Assembly (NCBI GenBank): GCA_022826645.1
Contig: JAJDUM010000048.1
Coordinates: 1-32,501, forward strand
DNA: 32,501 bases
Source: Candidatus Poribacteria bacterium
Lineage (GTDB): Bacteria > Poribacteria > WGA-4E > PCPOR2b
Reading direction: 5' to 3'
Shown here piece after piece: positions 7,268-17,300 of this stretch. Under the pieces are notes generated by a model, which worked only from the letters and a program-made list of their open reading frames with translations, was not told the DNA's origin and did no database searches. Within the stretch, counting starts at the first letter, position 1, and every line of letters begins with the position of its first letter. The position numbers and the translations under genes were made by a program.

Positions 7268-8233
7268 CTACGGTTTACGCAACAGTTTCAAAGCTAACAC
7301 CTCCAGAGCCAATGTTGCATTGACGTTGCGTTGGAGCATGGCTTTCGTCTCGAAGATCGTCTTGATCGCTGACTGCAACTGTAACCGCGAGTAATGGGTT
7401 GCCAGTTGTCTGAGCTCTTCTGCATGATGGACATGGGTGAGCAGATCTGCGGGAGCCCCTTGATGCAGCATGATTAGATCGCGATACCAAGTCACGAGGT
7501 GGTCAAGCGCCTCCGGTTGTGCTGTCCATTTTTCCGCGATACGGAAGGCGTCCAGCCTGTTGCCGACCATCATGATCTCAGGGATCTCTTCGTCGAACTC
7601 CGCACCTTCTTGAAGCAGCCCCAATGCCTTACCAACCGCCCCCCCGGCTACGGTCGAAATTGAGGACGCTTGGGTTTCATTGATGTTGAATCGCTCCATC
7701 AGATGCCCTGCAAGGTCGGAAACAAGGAGTGGGTGGAAAGGAATGATTTGGCAACGGGACCGGATGGTGGGTAGCAGCGCATCCAGATTCGTGGTCAGGA
7801 GGATTAAGACCGAATCAGCGGGCGGTTCTTCAAGGGTTTTGAGCAGACAGTTTGCGGCTTCAAGGTTCATCCGTTCCGCTTCCGTCAAGATGTAGACCTT
7901 TCGCACCCCTTCAAGCGGTCGATAAATAATTCGATGTTGCAATTCGCGGATTTGGTCAATCTTGATCCAAGCTCCTGACGGTCGGATAATCTGAAGATCG
8001 GGGTGGTTTCCATCATCGGCTTTGCGGCAGGACAGACAGGTGCCGCAAGCTCCCTCCTCTGGTGAAAGGCAATTAATCGACTTTGCAAAATGGAGGGCGA
8101 CAGTCTCTTTCCCGACATTAGCAACTCCAACAAACAGGTAGGCGCCCGCCACGCGATTTGATGCGATCGCATGGTATAGCTGTTCGAGAATTTGCTGATG
8201 TCCGATGATAGGGGCTTGCATAAGGTTCTTCAC
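7268..8233 (-). CDS. holB: DNA polymerase III delta' subunit
   Basis: This 321-residue protein is a subunit of the clamp-loader complex that places the sliding clamp on DNA. It starts with the AAA+ core: GHQQILEQL, a degenerate Walker A GVANVGKET (36-44), and a zinc module Cys55, Cys63, Cys66, Cys69. KTLEEPP and the SRC motif (159-161, IRSRCQ) follow, both hallmarks of clamp-loader subunits. The altered P-loop suits delta', which does not hydrolyse ATP in well-studied systems. The annotated start is a GTG at 8233 overlapping the tmk stop by four bases (GTGA), implying translational coupling; an ATG at 8221 is an alternative. Its last codons have a decayed second copy at 6196-6251. Confidence 0.93.
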   Translation of the reverse strand: MKNLMQAPIIGHQQILEQLYHAIASNRVAGAYLFVGVANVGKETVALHFAKSINCLSPEEGACGTCLSCRKADDGNHPDLQIIRPSGAWIKIDQIRELQHRIIYRPLEGVRKVYILTEAERMNLEAANCLLKTLEEPPADSVLILLTTNLDALLPTIRSRCQIIPFHPLLVSDLAGHLMERFNINETQASSISTVAGGAVGKALGLLQEGAEFDEEIPEIMMVGNRLDAFRIAEKWTAQPEALDHLVTWYRDLIMLHQGAPADLLTHVHHAEELRQLATHYSRLQLQSAIKTIFETKAMLQRNVNATLALEVLALKLLRKP

Positions 8234-8862
8234 TTCTGTAGTAAGGGTTGGATCGTTGCCTTGATCTGCGCGTATACCCCTTCAGGACTGGCTTGTGCAT
8301 CAACAATTTTGAGGCGGTGGGGCTCCTGCTTTGCTAGTGCCCGGTAGCCGTCTCGCAGCCGCTGATGAAAATCGATTTTTTCTCTTTCCAGGCGGTCCAA
8401 TCCGCCTCGGCTTTTTTGCACTCGCTGCAAACCGATCTCTACCGGCAGGTCCAACACAAAAGTCACGTCCGGGGTAATACCATCGGTTGCAATTCGGTTC
8501 AGACGGTTTATTCGCTCCAAGTCTAACCCACGCCCGTAGCCCTGATAGACGACCGTGGCATCTGCAAACCGTGAGGAGATGACCATCTTCCCCGCTTCCA
8601 GTGCCGGCTTGATAACCTCGGATACATGCTGCGCCCGCGATGCAGCGTATAACAACAACTCCGTTATCGCTGCCATCTCACTGTGATCTGGGTTCAGCAG
8701 CATGTCACGAATCTGCTCGGAGATGGGGGTACCGCCCGGCTCGCGTGTCAGGCATACATCATAACCGGTCTGTCTCAACTCTGTGGATAGACGCTGAATT
8801 TGCGTCGTTTTGCCCGCCCCATCCGTACCTTCAAATGTGATAAAGAGTCCTCGATCTGCCAC
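8230..8862 (-). CDS. tmk: Thymidylate kinase
   Basis: This enzyme phosphorylates dTMP to dTDP with ATP in the dTTP pathway. It has 210 residues, the normal length. Visible motifs are the P-loop EGTDGAGKTT (11-20), TREPGGTP (39-46) for dTMP binding, LLYAASRAQHV (70-80), SSRFADATVVYQG, and a basic LID region around QKSRGGLDRLE (149-159). The start is a GTG at 8862, only 17 bases after the stop of the 1314-residue gene, with a modest GAAAGAA ribosome site. It overlaps holB, the usual tmk-holB pairing in bacteria. Confidence 0.95.
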   Translation of the reverse strand: MADRGLFITFEGTDGAGKTTQIQRLSTELRQTGYDVCLTREPGGTPISEQIRDMLLNPDHSEMAAITELLLYAASRAQHVSEVIKPALEAGKMVISSRFADATVVYQGYGRGLDLERINRLNRIATDGITPDVTFVLDLPVEIGLQRVQKSRGGLDRLEREKIDFHQRLRDGYRALAKQEPHRLKIVDAQASPEGVYAQIKATIQPLLQK

Positions 8863-8879
8863 AGTTTCTTTCAGTAGAC

Positions 8880-11800
8880 TTATTCTGGATTGGATTCAGG
8901 CGCATCCGTATCATCGGTTCTATTTTCTGCTGGTGTATCCCTCTCGGCCGCTTCTGGGGTGGATTCTGCTTTTTCGGGAGGAAGTACTTCAAACTCCGTT
9001 GTCCCCATCGGATGCTTGTATTTGACGAAGACAACATCCTTGTCCTCCCGATAAAGCCAACCGGATTCAGTAGTCGAGAGATTATCGACAAGGGGAAGTT
9101 CTCCACTTCCGGTACGAATTGCAGAGGGACCGGGTTTCGCTGAAGCTGCTATTTCGCCGCACCAACTTCCGTATCCGGTAATGATAGAATGGCTTGTCTC
9201 GTTTTGAACATAACGGAGCGTAAAGATCAACCGATCTGATTCACCACGATTTAACGCGTCCACTCTTGCGCCGCTGCTTACGTGAACCCGGCTGTCTTTA
9301 TCCCGTAAAATGCTGGTAGCGATATCCGGATCCAGCCCACGCAAGGCGTAGAGGTTCACCATAATGTCTTCCGGATTGATATGGGGGGCACGCCCTTCTG
9401 TACAGAAACCGTAGAAGCCGTCGGGGTATGTTCCTTTTAGTTCTCCCTCTGTCCACTGCTGGTGCATTGCACTAACAGTAATCCCTTCCGCAACTTTGGA
9501 CCAGAACTGGCTTCGATTTTCAGCCGTGTGGCGAGCAAGCTGCTGAAGCGCGTAGGCATAGACCAACCCGTTCCACTGTACGGGAACCCCGAACCATGGG
9601 TGCGTATGGAAGGATGCGCCGAAAACTGGTATAGAACCGAAGTGCATGCCGGGCCGGTCTGGCAGATGCCAATGATACAGGAAGGGAAGTCCTGTCGTTG
9701 CCCATCGTTCTGCCCTTTCGAGATAATTTTTCTCTCCGGTGATTTCATAAGCCTCAACGTAGGCACCAACGGCGTGGGCGGCAGCGAGAAGATCTGGCGC
9801 ATAAAGCGGGCACTCCCATGCTTGCGCCCCACGTGGCACTTTAAAACTCTCCATGTACTCTATGCCCTTCAGGCCGGCCTGCAGCGATTCAGCATCGCCG
9901 GTAACACGAGCATGTTTGAGGAGCATCCGGGCGGTGGGGGCACATGTTCCTAAGACAACGTCTCCTTCATTTCCCAGAGCTTTCGCTCGATCCGTTGTTG
10001 GGTGGAAACGCCAATTCCCATCCTCCTCCTGCGTCTCGATCCATCGCGTCGCAACCTCTTTAAGACGTTCTAATCCGGCTTCGACCTCCCCAAAGTAGAA
10101 TGGAGCTTCCCACTTTAGTATGTGGCAAAGATCTGTCGAACACAGTCCTCCTGGTCCAGCTTCTTGGATCGTACGTTTGACGATTTCAAGTGCCCGCTGC
10201 CTAACCGATTCATCTTTTATGGTACCATCTTGCGTTTGGATGAGGTAATCATACCACAGGAGCGTCGCGAAGCCGGGGGCATTGTCCGGAGCCCAATCAA
10301 CACAGTGCTGCGATTTTCCGGCATCTTCGTCCCATACGGTCTGCATGAACCCGTGCCGAGAAAGCAGGATTTCCTCCTTATCGCTGCGCGGTGCTTTTAG
10401 CGGTTCAGGCACATCATAGGCATCTGTCCAGTGAGAAACTGCGTCTAAAATTGAAGCATTCCCATCAACTATAATTTCCGCCTTCATTGTAAGTTGCTGG
10501 TTCGCTTTCAGGGGATATGGTGTCGAAGCTGTCAAGTTATTCTCTTCGACCCACTCGGGAACGCTGGGTAAGAACAGTCCCATCAAGTGGTTCTTTTGAT
10601 GATTGTGCCAATTTGGGGAAGCAAAAGCCGCGGATAGCATGTTGTGCTCACCATCCCAAGTTTCCAAGGCATCCCACGCCAGACCAACGAGCGTCTTCCT
10701 GTGTTCGACAGCCATCAGAGGAATCGTGATTTTATAGGGATGCGGCACAAGCCGGTTGTTATCCGGCGGAGCAACATCTCGCGAACTTGAGGATCGTTCA
10801 GTATCCTCCAAGAATTCCAAGCCGGGAAACAGGGCAGCGGTCTTACGCTCGCCGAACGCCCCATCTCCCGCATACAGGATTGGACCGCTGAAAACAGTTA
10901 GTTCCCGCTCTTTATCCGCAGTGAGGCTGTATTCCACCTTGAGTCGTTTGGACTCCTCAGACAAAGAAAAACGCGCTTCATAAGACCAGAGCACACCATC
11001 TTCGTCTCGCTCTTCAAACGTCAACAGGACAATCGATTCGCCACGGTTATTGCCGGCGAGTTGGTAGACGGTTGGAGTAATTCTGATGTGTTGCGGATTC
11101 CCCGATGCATCACGATAGCCGATTTCCGAAATCGCCTTGCACGTTGCAACCTGACGGTACCGTCCATTCTTTGCGGCAAAAAGCAGACAGTACTCAAATC
11201 CGTCCGTTCCTCTGGTGAAAAGTGCGCGTAAGTGCCGATTTTCAGTGATGACATGGCCGCTCTGATCATACGTGCATAACTCCGAGGCTGTTTGATTGGA
11301 AATCCTCGGGATTGCTGGTAGAAGTACGACGTTCTGTTCAACGGCTTGGTGAAATTCACCGGTCGGCATTTTACATCGAAGTGTCACAGACGCGCGTGCC
11401 GTTGATTCACGCGAAAAACTACGAATATTCCATGAAAAGGTTGTTTCCTCACCGGGATTGAGTCTTTTTAGCTGCTGTGTGGTGCGTCCGCGTCGCAACT
11501 TAATCCGATTGATTGCCACACTCGCCTCGTGAATAGGCTCAAGTGGGACTAGCCCACTGTTGCGAATCGTGCACTGCAGGTCGAAATCCTCTCGTGCGGT
11601 AAGGAGCGCAGCGGTTGGTCCTGCGGTTACGATTTCTAGTTTTGGCTGCTCTGTATACAACGCCAACTCAACAACGGACGCCTCCGCTTTCGTTTCCATC
11701 TGTTGGTTCAGTTCATCGGCAACTTCTGAAGCCCGTGCGGAGGTTTCCAGATCGAATTCTGCGACCGAGAGCTCCGGGCTTTCTCCCTCCAGGAGCCCCA

Positions 11801-12824
11801 GCGCAAGTCCCCGTCTGAGCCTCGGTTCGCCTGCCTTTTTTGGAACCAATAGTGGTGTACGAGTCAGCTTTAGGACGCGCGGATTGCCCCATAAAGCCCA
11901 GTCGTAGTCAGTATTACCGGCACCGTTACAATTGGTCAGGAAAGCAATTTGAACCGTGCTCCCAGCAAAGTCGGAGAGGTCGATAAGGTACTCATCCCAT
12001 CGGCAAGCCTCAGAAACGGCTACAAAACGGCGTTCGTCTGAAACTTCAATGGCAAACCGTACCCCATCAGGCTTTGTGTGCGGCAGTTCAAAATCGACGC
12101 CATCCCTTAATCCGATACTGAAATGCAAGATCAGATGTTCGTTAGACTCGACTTCTGGCAGTAGTACCTCATATTGGATTCGAGCATCGCCTTCGGCAGG
12201 GGGATGTTCAAAGAGTGCTGCTTTCTTTACACCTCCGGCACTGTCCTGAGCGTTAGCGGAGATCTGTTCAGCATCGCCTGATTGGCTGTGCTGAAATTGA
12301 TTGACAAAATTATACACCTCATCGATCACCCCAAAACTGAGCGGAGGCTTAGGATCTTCGATTGTTGCCTCATCTGAATCGGTTGAGTCTTCACCCACAG
12401 CTTCGCCTTCGGCACCCGCCACTACTGTGTCTGTTCCCTCAATTGGCTCTGCTCTGGAAACATCAACACCAACCTCATCGGGAGGTATTGCTGCTTCTTC
12501 TGCGCTTTCCGATCGGGGCTTGTCTGCTTCGGTGACCGCGTTGTCTTGAATATCGTCAGAATGTGATTCTTCATCTGTTCCCACAACTGTGGATGGCTGT
12601 GAATCGATTTCCGATGTTTCTGGGTCGGCCTGTTGATCTTCAGTTGGCGTGATTGTCAGATCTGAACCTTCAGCTTCATCGTCCTGGGAATCTGCGGCTG
12701 GTGCTTGTGTTTCTGCTGCTGCGTTTTCCTGTGCAGTATCGTCGGGGGGACTTTCTTCATCCCCCTCGGTGTCTCCGGCACGAATAAGTGTCCATGCCAA
12801 GAGGCTCTGAAAAGTTACGAGCAT
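8880..12824 (-). CDS. Large multidomain protein with six-hairpin glycosidase-like region
   Basis: This 1314-residue protein has no family name I can give with certainty. After a short hydrophobic start (LVTFQSLLAWTLI), a weak signal peptide or anchor, residues 17-160 are almost purely acidic and small residues. Residues about 165-320 look like an NPCBM or galactose-binding jelly roll (CRWDEYLIDLSDFAGSTVQI, then DYDWALWGNPRVLKL). Residues about 395-505 resemble a CARDB/Ig-like domain. A long beta-rich region follows. From about 830 to 1240 there are repeated helical segments with Trp, Glu and His (ATRWIETQEEDGNWRF, YVEAYEITGEKNYLERAERW), as in alpha/alpha six-barrel glycosidases and polysaccharide lyases. 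The C-terminal 35 residues are again acidic. ATG 12824 has GGGAGGAG four bases upstream. With the DUF2961 gene next to it, a role in extracellular glycan breakdown is likely but unproven. Confidence 0.7.
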   Translation of the reverse strand: MLVTFQSLLAWTLIRAGDTEGDEESPPDDTAQENAAAETQAPAADSQDDEAEGSDLTITPTEDQQADPETSEIDSQPSTVVGTDEESHSDDIQDNAVTEADKPRSESAEEAAIPPDEVGVDVSRAEPIEGTDTVVAGAEGEAVGEDSTDSDEATIEDPKPPLSFGVIDEVYNFVNQFQHSQSGDAEQISANAQDSAGGVKKAALFEHPPAEGDARIQYEVLLPEVESNEHLILHFSIGLRDGVDFELPHTKPDGVRFAIEVSDERRFVAVSEACRWDEYLIDLSDFAGSTVQIAFLTNCNGAGNTDYDWALWGNPRVLKLTRTPLLVPKKAGEPRLRRGLALGLLEGESPELSVAEFDLETSARASEVADELNQQMETKAEASVVELALYTEQPKLEIVTAGPTAALLTAREDFDLQCTIRNSGLVPLEPIHEASVAINRIKLRRGRTTQQLKRLNPGEETTFSWNIRSFSRESTARASVTLRCKMPTGEFHQAVEQNVVLLPAIPRISNQTASELCTYDQSGHVITENRHLRALFTRGTDGFEYCLLFAAKNGRYRQVATCKAISEIGYRDASGNPQHIRITPTVYQLAGNNRGESIVLLTFEERDEDGVLWSYEARFSLSEESKRLKVEYSLTADKERELTVFSGPILYAGDGAFGERKTAALFPGLEFLEDTERSSSSRDVAPPDNNRLVPHPYKITIPLMAVEHRKTLVGLAWDALETWDGEHNMLSAAFASPNWHNHQKNHLMGLFLPSVPEWVEENNLTASTPYPLKANQQLTMKAEIIVDGNASILDAVSHWTDAYDVPEPLKAPRSDKEEILLSRHGFMQTVWDEDAGKSQHCVDWAPDNAPGFATLLWYDYLIQTQDGTIKDESVRQRALEIVKRTIQEAGPGGLCSTDLCHILKWEAPFYFGEVEAGLERLKEVATRWIETQEEDGNWRFHPTTDRAKALGNEGDVVLGTCAPTARMLLKHARVTGDAESLQAGLKGIEYMESFKVPRGAQAWECPLYAPDLLAAAHAVGAYVEAYEITGEKNYLERAERWATTGLPFLYHWHLPDRPGMHFGSIPVFGASFHTHPWFGVPVQWNGLVYAYALQQLARHTAENRSQFWSKVAEGITVSAMHQQWTEGELKGTYPDGFYGFCTEGRAPHINPEDIMVNLYALRGLDPDIATSILRDKDSRVHVSSGARVDALNRGESDRLIFTLRYVQNETSHSIITGYGSWCGEIAASAKPGPSAIRTGSGELPLVDNLSTTESGWLYREDKDVVFVKYKHPMGTTEFEVLPPEKAESTPEAAERDTPAENRTDDTDAPESNPE

Positions 12825-12840
12825 TCAACTCCTCCCAAAG

Positions 12841-12960
12841 TTATAGCGAATCAAGAGTAAATGAGTAGATAAGTCCATTTGACGTTGAGTCTGTCGTCCA
12901 CTGTGAAATATAGCTTGATGGAGTCCATGGCACTTCGGCCAGGTCGGGACAGCGCCACAT
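12841..12960 (-). CDS. Possible small ORF or gene remnant in the 213-base gap
   Basis: The gap between the DUF2961 gene and the 1314-residue gene contains a 39-codon minus-strand frame starting MWRCPDLAEVPWTP and ending just upstream of the next gene's Shine-Dalgarno site. It has no clear ribosome site of its own. An overlapping minus-strand frame (SIKLYFTVDDRLNVKWTYLL) also looks protein-like, so this may be a decayed gene. I recognise neither frame. Confidence 0.2.
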   Translation of the reverse strand: MWRCPDLAEVPWTPSSYISQWTTDSTSNGLIYSFTLDSL

Positions 12961-13037
12961 TCAGCCGGTCGCGCTGCTCTACTCTAAACCCTCATAGGTA
13001 GTAGTTATTCATAAGTCCAAAGATCGGACATCGTGTG

Positions 13038-14195
13038 TTATGCTTCAGTTTTCTGGCTCTCCTCCCATTGCGCCTTTAACTGTTTCATTTCATCGTTCAA
13101 CACTGGTTCCACTTGTGGCGTCTGCGCGGTTTTATCAATAAGCCACGTCCCATCTTCAGCCTTAAGTACCGGCTTTCGTTGCTGCACGGGCAGGATACCG
13201 AACGGTTTGTGCGGCTCAAGTTGATACCAATAGGCGACTGAGGATGTTTCATTACAAAGGTGATTCCCATGTCCATGCTCAATGGTGGCACGAATTTCTT
13301 TCTCAAATCGAACCGGATTTTCGAGATGAAATACATAGGAGGTTTGGTAACCGTTGGTGTCTGACTCATAGATTGATGAGCCGTTGTGTTGAAATGCGTT
13401 GCGCTGCATCCCCCATGCTTGGTTGAGATAATCCTCGGAACCGGTACCGTGGAGATCGGGGGGCCATTTATAACCGTCGACCCAAATCATATCGTCCCCT
13501 TCGCCCCACCACGTCCCTTGGAAATTGGTAATGGAAAGATTGCAGCCAATGTAGTGCCCCTGTCCTTCTGCTTCAAGAATGAGGTAGTTGTTATCCCAAG
13601 CCAACCTTTCTGCGTTGACAATATTGGCTTCTGGCGTGTTGACCCGAATCTCGTGTCCCCATCCATCACACGGATTTTCTCGACGAAACTGGGCATGGAA
13701 GTAAGCCACATCATCATCGAGCGGCTGGTCATAAAGTTCATAGTCGATGTAAAAGTATTGACGATGCGTTTCATCGCCTTCGTTCACGAGCTCGATGCGT
13801 GCCGATTTGTTAAACGGTATCTGCACATAGGAATTCAGGGCACACCCGGTATTGAATTGATTATTCCCAGCGGTTGAAGCCGAGAATAGCAGTGATTCAT
13901 AGGAATTCACAATTTCGCTGCCCAATCCGAAAAAGTCACCGAGCGGGCAGAGGACGCTGGGATGTTCTTCACCATCCCAAAATATTCGTAGTAGCACGTT
14001 CCGGTAGCCATCGCGTTGGGTCATCCAGATATGGTTGATACAGCCGGGCCCTTTGATATCAGCGAGGACACGTGTTTCATTCGGTTCAATGTTCCAAGCA
14101 TCGTTATTTCTTCCAGTTGTGTCCCACGAAGAGGCGCGCAGAGAACGCGCTTTCTTCACACGAGTTACCGAAGATAGAAGTCCCTCAACGTACAT
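13038..14195 (-). CDS. DUF2961 / glycoside hydrolase family 172 protein
   Basis: This 385-residue protein matches the DUF2961 family, now GH172, whose studied members act on fructofuranose and arabinofuranose linkages. The N-terminal part shows the conserved start (RSLRASSWDTTGRNNDAW) and the jelly-roll strands with GPGCINHIWMT (49-59). The active-site pair is visible: Glu232 in WWGEGDDMIWVDG and Glu254 in GTGSEDYLNQAWG, corresponding to the two catalytic glutamates of the family. There is no obvious signal peptide, so the enzyme may be cytoplasmic. The ATG at 14195 follows AAGGAG at 11 bases, a rather long spacing. It is followed after 213 bases by the 1314-residue carbohydrate-type protein on the same strand, so the two may form a glycan-use unit. 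The substrate is not predictable. Confidence 0.88.
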   Translation of the reverse strand: MYVEGLLSSVTRVKKARSLRASSWDTTGRNNDAWNIEPNETRVLADIKGPGCINHIWMTQRDGYRNVLLRIFWDGEEHPSVLCPLGDFFGLGSEIVNSYESLLFSASTAGNNQFNTGCALNSYVQIPFNKSARIELVNEGDETHRQYFYIDYELYDQPLDDDVAYFHAQFRRENPCDGWGHEIRVNTPEANIVNAERLAWDNNYLILEAEGQGHYIGCNLSITNFQGTWWGEGDDMIWVDGYKWPPDLHGTGSEDYLNQAWGMQRNAFQHNGSSIYESDTNGYQTSYVFHLENPVRFEKEIRATIEHGHGNHLCNETSSVAYWYQLEPHKPFGILPVQQRKPVLKAEDGTWLIDKTAQTPQVEPVLNDEMKQLKAQWEESQKTEA

Positions 14196-14382
14196 AGATA
14201 ATTTTGCTCCTTACCTTATAATCAATGAGACGTGAAACGCGAAAAACAGTTTGTCCATGGGTTCATTAACATTCTTGGAGCGGGTCGATCGTGCAATTAT
14301 GGTTGACACATCACGTCTCGGATAATTATAGCACATCAGTCACTGCTGTATCTACTGATGGAGATTAACAAATAAAGGTCTG
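14196..14382. other. Intergenic gap with short heptamer repeat
   Basis: This 187-base gap separates two minus-strand genes. It holds two CGTGAAA-type heptamers at 14231-14244 (CGTGAAA, CGCGAAA). CATCAGT and ACTGATG around 14315-14341 could form a weak stem, but there is no T-tract, so I do not call a terminator. Confidence 0.4.
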
Positions 14383-17300
14383 TCAAGCGGACCTATCCTC
14401 CGCAACAGCGCCGACGCGGCACATGCGCTTGAAGGAACAGTACCGGCAGACCTTTGTCTTGTCGTGCGAAGTCAGCGGAAAATTTCCGTTTGCAATTGAG
14501 TCGACGTAGTTGTTTGCATAGTCTATACTCGTGTCGATGACCGACCGGAATTCGTCAAAACCTGGCTCAGACTCCGCATCGTCAGTTTGCGGCTCCGCAT
14601 TGGATAGCACCTGACCACTCCGAGATTTTGGAAACGCCGTCCCATTGTAATCCTTGCCGCCAATACCGAGTTCGACTTTGCTCTCCTCCTGCAAGACGTA
14701 ATAGACGCCTGCAACTCCCTCAACTGATTCAAGATCTCCCTCGAAACCGGGAATAGGGGAGGGCTGCTGCCGAAGCAGCTGTTCAGCGATAGCGATATAT
14801 ATCGGCAGTTGTAGGCTACGTCCTTCCCGAATATCCCCCATCTTGGGGGTGTTGCGGCCAGTTTTGTAATCCCCGATAACGAACATCCCGTTCCCTAACT
14901 CGATTCGGTCAATTCTCCCTGTCAACAAGATCTCTCCAATCGGAATCGGTTCCTCGGTCCCGATGAATGGATCGGCAGGTTCTGATCTATTGCTAGGTCC
15001 AAACGCAACTTCAAAACAGCGCGGTTGCACCTCAACATTTCGCTTTTTCTCTGCTTCAAGGAATGCGGACAGAACACCTGTCCTGCCGTGACCGCCGATC
15101 AACCGTTCGACCTCCATTTCCCAAAACAGTTTGTCCGCACCCTTGAGACCGAGTTCAGCTGCCCTTGCATCAAGATGGCTTTGTGCAATCTGCCGGAGCA
15201 CTCTTACGGCTTCCTCAAACTCCGCGTCCTTACATTCAGAAATCGGAGGTGTATCACGACGACCATCGTAAAATTCAAACAGGATTTTGTGGGCAAGACT
15301 GCCTTTCTCCAAGCTTGTCAAGCCAGTCTCCTCATCTTCAGGTAGATCGAGGTTCAATACTCGATTGGAAAAATATCGGAATGGACACGCTCCGTAAGTT
15401 TCTAATTGACTCACCGAATAAGTCCATTCACGTCGCCACTCGAGCGCGCGACGGCTTTCCGTGGACAACATCTCGGAGAGGAGGTGTCCTTCGTACTGCC
15501 AGAGTTTATGCGTGGTGGTACGACTCCTTTCCACATGAACGGTGGTACGACTCTTTTCCACGCGGACATTGTGCGCGATTAAATCGAGTCTTGGCAGGAT
15601 CGTCGAAGGGACAGGGGGCTCCTCTACCCTGTCCGTTTCCAAATTCTCCCAGACGTGTGTCCCATAATGTTTACGGAAACGCTCGGTACTGAAAAGAGTA
15701 TCATCGTCGTCCACGGCGGTGTTAATCTCAGCGACACGCTGCAGTTCTTCAATAAATGCAGAGGGTGTTAACTCAATGTTGTCGTCATACTGCGGACTCA
15801 GTAGATAAAGTTGTTTACGATAGAGTGTGAGAGCTTGGTAAAACAGGAAACGGTCTTCTTGCAGGCGATCCGATTCGGTTCCCCTCTGTTTGGAAGGCAA
15901 AAAAGTATCAGCGCGAAAGACTGCGGGGAATTCACCATCAACCAAACCTCCCAAAATAACTGTATCAAAAGATAGATCCTTGGTCTGGAGAAGTGGTAAA
16001 ATACGAACCCCAGTGTCGCTTGGATTTGCCCACTGATATGAAGCTTGCGAAACCATCAATTTGAGCCAATGGATGTAGCCGCCAAGCGGATAACGTGCCT
16101 CAGCGCCAGAACGCAGCATCAGGAAATCAACCAATTCGTCAATGAGTCGGCGGAATTGGCGATAGGCGTTCATCTTGTCCACGCTAATCTTAGTTTTGCA
16201 TTCCCAACTGCTCTTGAGAATTTGCTGACGCACCTTTAGGGTTTCCATCAACCGATCGAAGGATTCTTTGAAAACCTTCGGTGACAAATTCGCGTTTAAG
16301 CCACAGCTCTCAAAGACCGAGTCCCAATCATGGGCACAAAAATAGGGACTTCGCTCGACCTGCTCACGAGTTTGGGAGGAGTCGTTTCCCCGGATTCGGT
16401 CTAGTAAGGCAAAAATCGACGCGACAACTGTAGAATTCTCCAACCTTTCATTCCATTCTAAGGAATAGGGGATGCCGTGAAGCGGAAAAATCTCACGGAT
16501 GAGCGGCGCATAAGCGTCGAGTGAGTAGAACGTCACACATACCTGAGATAGCGCGGGTGCGGGTTGGCTCAATGCAAGTCGCTTAATCAACGAGGCGATC
16601 GCCTCTACCTCTTGGACTCGGTTGATTGGGAATAGCAAGGAGACCTGGTCCGTAAGGTTTAGCTTCTCAATGGAAGGAGCGTCTTCTCGATCCGTGCGAA
16701 ACAGATTTTGGGTAAAATTGGAATTGCGGGTTGCTTGGGAGGGTTCCGCCTCGCCACGGTGTCCTTCAAATCCACAACTCAGGAATTGGTCATAAACTGC
16801 TTTGATATGTCCAAAAAGGGCTTCATTTTCCTTATCGAAGTCAAGGACGATCCCCATTTTTATTGATCGTAGGTTGGCAATACCGGTCAGAATAGCAAAA
16901 TCGTGGGGGGACAACACATCAAAACCGCTGACAATTACCAGGTCGACATCGGGAAAAATTCGCTTCATCAATCTTTCTGCATGGGCAGGCTTCTGCTTTA
17001 AGATTTCGGAAACGGCGCGATGGAGGTCCGCTCGATCAACCCATTGTGCGCCAAGACGTGTTTCGTACGCCTGATAGAACGTAATCAGGTCTGCGAGTTT
17101 AGCGGAGGAATCCGCGTCACTTAGAGCCGGATTTTCTTGTAGCTGGAGCCACTCTACGCCGGTTGCCTTGAGTTGGTTAACAGCTTCTCTCAACTGCCTT
17201 GCGGTTCCTTGGGGGACGGGATCTCCTGGAGGCGGACCCAAAAACGGGAGTTCCTCTTCCTCCATGATTTCGTGTGCCCATACGGCTTGGATTCCCCCAC

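Noticed and set aside
14303..14332. TTGACA with TATAGC 18 bases downstream on the plus strand
   Set aside because: It would drive antisense transcription into the minus-strand genes; a chance match in AT-rich intergenic DNA is the simpler reading.
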